This document shows, piece by piece, positions 60,817 to 64,000 of a stretch of 64,000 nucleotides of DNA. A program made the position numbers and the translations under genes. Source of the DNA: Alcaligenaceae bacterium (GTDB lineage Bacteria > Pseudomonadota > Gammaproteobacteria > Burkholderiales > Burkholderiaceae_B); assembly GCA_013416435.1 (NCBI GenBank), contig JACCEN010000014.1:92045-156044 (forward strand), in the 5' to 3' direction. The first letter of the stretch is position 1, and each line of letters opens with the position of its first letter. The notes under the pieces are model-generated. The model ran no database searches. It was not told the DNA's origin and saw only the letters and a program-made list of their open reading frames with translations.

Positions 60817-62765
60817 CTACATGAACATGGGGATCGGATTCAGCTCGTCTTCGGTGCGTGGCTCGGGTAGCCAACCCATGGCCACCGGCACGTCGTACAA
60901 GCGCCCGCTTCCATAACGCGCCCAGAAATGGCGCAGACCGGGCACGATGACCTTGACCGCCGGCAGCCCCGTATCGGCGCGCGTCTGATCCAGAACGAGC
61001 ACCTCCATGCCGCGCTGTTCCACAACGCGTCGGCAATGCGTGACGTCCTGCAGCAAATCGCCGCTGTGGCATATGGGAAAGTCATCCGGGCGCTTCATCG
61101 GCACGCCGGCGGCGGGCGCCAGATAAGTTTGATTGTCCAGCGTCGCGGTGGAGAGCCAGGCCACGGTTTCCTCGTCTTCCAAGCCTGGATGACTGCCCCC
61201 TCGGCCATCTTGCGCCAGCCCCAGCATCTGGTTCATCTCTGCACAGGCACGCTGCAGGGCGATGCGCGCATCCAGGTGACAGCCGAAGCCAAACAGAATC
61301 TGCTCCTGGGTGGCATGCAGGCGGCGCGACAGTGCCGCGAACACCGGAATGCCAAGGTCGCTGGTGAGGTCGAGCACCCATGCCTCCCGGCCGATCGACG
61401 CATAATGGTCGGCCAGCGCTTTCGGATAGGCCAAGTCCACATCCCGCATGGACGCGCCGGGCTTGCGTAATCGGTTGTACCACCACAAGGCAATCGCATC
61501 GCGCTCCACCAGCTCGAGAAAACCCTGCAGGACAGCCTCCTCGGGGTTGTTGCCGGACGCATTGCCATTCGAACAGCCAACAGCATAGAACGCATCGCAA
61601 ACAGTGCTTGCCGGGGAGCCGCAATACACCAATTGCGTGGGCAGATAGCGGTGCCGCTGATGCGTCAGGGACCACACGGGGGTCCAATCGATCGGCATTG
61701 TTGCGTCCAGAGGCTCCGGGACCCAATTGAACATCGACTTCCTGTCATTCCAGGCTTTGCGTTCGGCCAATTGGCGCTCGCTGTAAAGCATGACCTGATT
61801 GGGATGGATCGCATCGTCGCCATAGTGCCGCTGCATCTCGAGATAGCTGTCGGTAATCACCACTTCGTCGCCCCGGCGTTCGCAGGAATAGCGCTCGATG
61901 GCCTCGCACAGGGCGCTGACCTTGGCCTGGATGTCGGACATTCCCTTGCCGCTGCTGGTCGCACGCAGGCTGCGCTTCAGGAAATCGAGGCTGCCCATCC
62001 GGAACGCCCCGTTGTGTCCGGCCACGTAGACGTGCGCGATGTCTCCGTCTTCATGCACCCGACGCAGCTTCGTCACCACGCCGGTGATCGGGCTGATCAG
62101 GTGCCGATATTTTTCGAAGGTTTGCTCGGGCGGCACGCTGCGGTACCCGCCGTCCTGCAGGCAAGCCATGGGGCGCGGCATCAGCATCAACGGTCGAGGC
62201 CCGGATGACGCCGCCATTCCGCATGCCGTACAGCATGGATTATGCCGTAGCGGATGATGCAGCGTGGTCCAGTTGCGGGTATCGATGCTGAGCACTTCTT
62301 GCAGCAAGACGGACGCCCCACCCGCCAGGAACTTTGCGATCTCGACCGCCAGCAGTTCCGCCGCCATCGCCAGCGTGGCGGGCAGCGCGGCCTTGCCGGT
62401 TATCGGCGGATCAACCTGGCCACGGCGTTCGGCGATGAAACAATGTACAACCCGGTTGCGCGCAAGGTAGTGGGCAAGGCAGCGGTGGCAGGCTGCATCG
62501 CCTGGTGCATACAACGGCCCAAGCCACGGCTCATGGCCGTTTTTTCAAGCAACGCAAGGGCATAATGCACATGCGTTCCGTCGAATTGCGGCGCCAGTGC
62601 CGCCACCAGTTGCGGGACACTGTGCGCCCCGTCCAGCAACGGCGCCAAGTGCTCGTACAAGCGGCCATGCAAGGCCCTGGTCGTATCTTCAAAGAGCAGC
62701 AGCACGCCTTCGCCCGGCAGTATCTCCACCAGCAACTGCGCTTTGAATACCGGACACCGGATCAC
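60817..62765 (-). pseudogene. Fused TOMM leader-binding / YcaO cyclodehydratase, split by a -1-type frameshift
   Basis: The two parts lie in different frames. The N-terminal part (from GTG 62765; VEILPGEGVLLLFEDTTRAL, ...HYALALLEK) is a precursor-leader-binding, ThiF-like region. The rest (60817 to ~62545) resumes as NGHEPWLGPLYAPGDAACHR and holds two CxxC pairs (CHRC, CTAC) for zinc and the YcaO domain, with ATP motifs KVSALCEAIERYSCER and NPEEAVLQGFLELVERDA, ending LNPIPMFM. The break is at an A6 run (minus strand; T6 at 62540-62545). One extra A gives a continuous gene. Converts Ser/Thr/Cys to azolines. Could be sequencing error, true mutation or slippage. Confidence 0.85.
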
Positions 62766-62791
62766 TTTAAGCTATGCCGGCCGGTGCGGCC

Positions 62792-63061
62792 TTACCAGGG
62801 TGAACGGTTTGTGGTGAACGAGTAATAGCCCCCCACCACATTCGCCAAGTCCTGTTCGGACAATTCCGTCGGCCTGGGCGGAATCACCAGCGTACGCTGG
62901 CCCACGGTGTCTTCCACCGCGTTGAAGGTCACACCGTCCGGCACATCGATGCCCTCGGCCTTCATCGCGGCAACCGGATCAGACAATAGTTGCTGCTTGA
63001 AGCCCTCGTCGGCCCAGGCCTTGGCGATCAACTGCTGATATTGCATGGTTTGGTCGTTCAT
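62792..63061 (-). CDS. NHLP-type RiPP precursor B
   Basis: 89 residues. Leader matches the nitrile-hydratase alpha-subunit type: WADEGFKQQLLSDPVAAMKA, EGIDVPDGVTFNAVED, TLVIPPRPTELSEQDLANVV, ending in GG. The predicted core is YYSFTTNRSPW, with four Ser/Thr that YcaO could turn into (methyl)oxazolines and no Cys. A weak GGAAG lies ~11 bases before ATG 63061; the inner ATG (MQYQQLIAK) is possible. It ends 26 bases before the YcaO gene in the same direction. Confidence 0.88.
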   Translation of the reverse strand: MNDQTMQYQQLIAKAWADEGFKQQLLSDPVAAMKAEGIDVPDGVTFNAVEDTVGQRTLVIPPRPTELSEQDLANVVGGYYSFTTNRSPW

Positions 63062-63315
63062 CAGTTAGCTTCCGAATGTAGGGAGAGAAACAGCAGGCTT
63101 AACAAAATGCAACGTGCAAAGTGTAGCAAAGCGGAGCGCCCGCCGACATGGCTCTCTTTGACTATCGGGATATGCGCATCCGCGCCGTGGACACGATCAC
63201 ATTGTCAGGCAAACACCCCACACGAAAAAATATTGTGCTATAGTTACGGTCTTCGCAACACGGCATACGCCGCAAGCGATTTGCAGTGAAATGCTAAGGG
63301 CTTTAAGCCGTTAGT

Positions 63316-63394
<79 letters not shown>

Positions 63395-63403
63395 ATAAAA
63401 TCA

Positions 63404-63435
63404 AGGGCTTACAGCTTAATTGCTGTAAGCCCTTG
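63404..63435 (+). terminator. Strong hairpin terminator after tRNA-Pro
   Basis: AAGGGCTTACAGC (63404-63416) pairs perfectly with GCTGTAAGCCCTT across TTAATT. The 13-bp stem begins 10 bases after the tRNA CCA; the following T-content is modest (GTTCATTT). Confidence 0.8.
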
Positions 63436-63465
63436 TTCATTTAGTGGACCACCAAGCATGGTGGA

Positions 63466-64000
63466 CTAGTGTCCTGTCGCATAAATACGTTTCGCTATTT
63501 TTTCAATTTTCTGCAAGATAGAGTTCGCCGTCGCGGCCCAGCGAAACGGGGTGGCGTCGGCGTTGTAACGCTTCACGAACAGCTCGATTTGCTGGCGCAG
63601 TTGATGCACGCTGGTAAAGGAATTACGCCGGATGGCTCGTTCGCTGATTAAAGCAAACCAGCGTTCGACCTGATTGAGCCAGGAACTGTAGGTGGGGGTA
63701 AAGTGCAGCTCAAAGCGTGGATGACGCGCCAGCCAGGCTTTCACCTTGGCATGCTTGTGCGTACTGTAGTTATCGACAATCAGATGTAGCTGCAGTTCTG
63801 GCGGGGTCTGCTGGTCGATCTGGCGCAGAAAGTCCAGGAACTCCTGGTGTCGGTGCTTCTGGCGTACGCGCGAGATGACCTGTCCATTGGCCACATTGAG
63901 TGCTGCAAACAGGGTGGCCGTGCCATGGCGCACATAATCATGCGTGACCCCTTCGACGTAGCCCAGCCCCATGGGCAAGAGCGGCTGGGTGCGCTCCAGC
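63466..64000 (-). CDS. IS630-family transposase, partial (cut by window end)
   Basis: The frame is open to base 64000 (…LERTQPLLPMGLGYVEGVTH) and stops at 63466. About 178 residues of the C-terminal DDE domain are seen: RHGTATLFAALNVANGQVIS, HLIVDNYSTHKHAKVKAWLA with D, and TYSSWLNQVERWFALISERA with E. The catalytic first Asp lies outside. The element's right end is near CTAGTGTCCTGTCGCATAAA (63466-63485). Presumably a complete IS630 extending beyond the window. Confidence 0.88.
   Translation of the reverse strand, partial: LERTQPLLPMGLGYVEGVTHDYVRHGTATLFAALNVANGQVISRVRQKHRHQEFLDFLRQIDQQTPPELQLHLIVDNYSTHKHAKVKAWLARHPRFELHFTPTYSSWLNQVERWFALISERAIRRNSFTSVHQLRQQIELFVKRYNADATPFRWAATANSILQKIEKIAKRIYATGH

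Overview
The window looks like a Burkholderiales chromosome, most likely from the family Alcaligenaceae (Bordetella/Achromobacter/Pusillimonas relatives). The evidence is high GC content, a Bug-family periplasmic binding protein, the glnA-ntrB and hemW-rdgB-rph-yicC neighbourhoods, and an imuA-imuB-dnaE2 mutasome. Genus-level placement is inference.

Layout. 1-8.85 kb is core metabolism on the minus strand: ntrB (cut by the window start), glnA with a sigma-54/NtrC promoter, hemW, rdgB and rph. A LysR / acyl-CoA dehydrogenase / MmgE-PrpD cassette sits between rdgB and rph. yicC (8.97-9.90 kb) is divergent from rph, and its 3' end is the attachment site of a 24.4-kb integrated island (9.88-34.31 kb) bounded by a 22-bp direct repeat with one mismatch. 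The island carries a tyrosine integrase and an IS graveyard: IS5, IS3 and IS110/IS1111 elements, a helicase remnant and a phage spanin remnant. It also has a six-gene minus-strand defence operon (WYL regulator, SNF2 helicase, DUF4391, type III Mod, type III Res, COG2958/HrgA-like). On the plus strand is a phage/plasmid-like set (zinc-ribbon membrane protein, DUF932, YqaJ exonuclease, RadC-like, RDF-like). AlpA, an inovirus Gp2/YfjJ-like protein and a RelE/Xre toxin-antitoxin pair follow. No conjugation or capsid genes are visible, so it reads as a mobilisable or decayed island with a defence cargo.

34.3-53.5 kb is chromosomal again: AI-2E transporter, a Bug binding protein cotranscribed with nadC, nadQ with two palindromic operators in front of nadC, a cupin, an MFS transporter, pbpG, an NRDE protein, an esterase, the LexA-controlled imuA-imuB-dnaE2 operon, a YqeY protein, a lipoprotein, an old yellow enzyme and a Ktr/Trk potassium uptake pair. 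Seven clusters of the palindrome GGGGTCAGACCCC / GGGGTCTGACCCC lie in this chromosomal DNA, always beside a gene 3' end. They have replaced the stop codons of at least six genes, giving unrelated proteins short C-terminal tails of the GSDPxxGLTP or GQTPYGV type. None is seen inside the island or in the RiPP cluster.

53.5-63.1 kb is a RiPP cluster with nitrile-hydratase-leader (NHLP) precursors. An atypical LuxR regulator is followed by a precursor, an HlyD adaptor and two NHLP-type ABC exporters on the plus strand. Convergent to these are a second precursor (short core YYSFTTNRSPW after a GG site) and a fused leader-binding/YcaO cyclodehydratase, which is split by a one-base frameshift at an A6 run. 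A tRNA-Pro(GGG), a strong hairpin terminator and the 3' part of an IS630-family transposase end the window.
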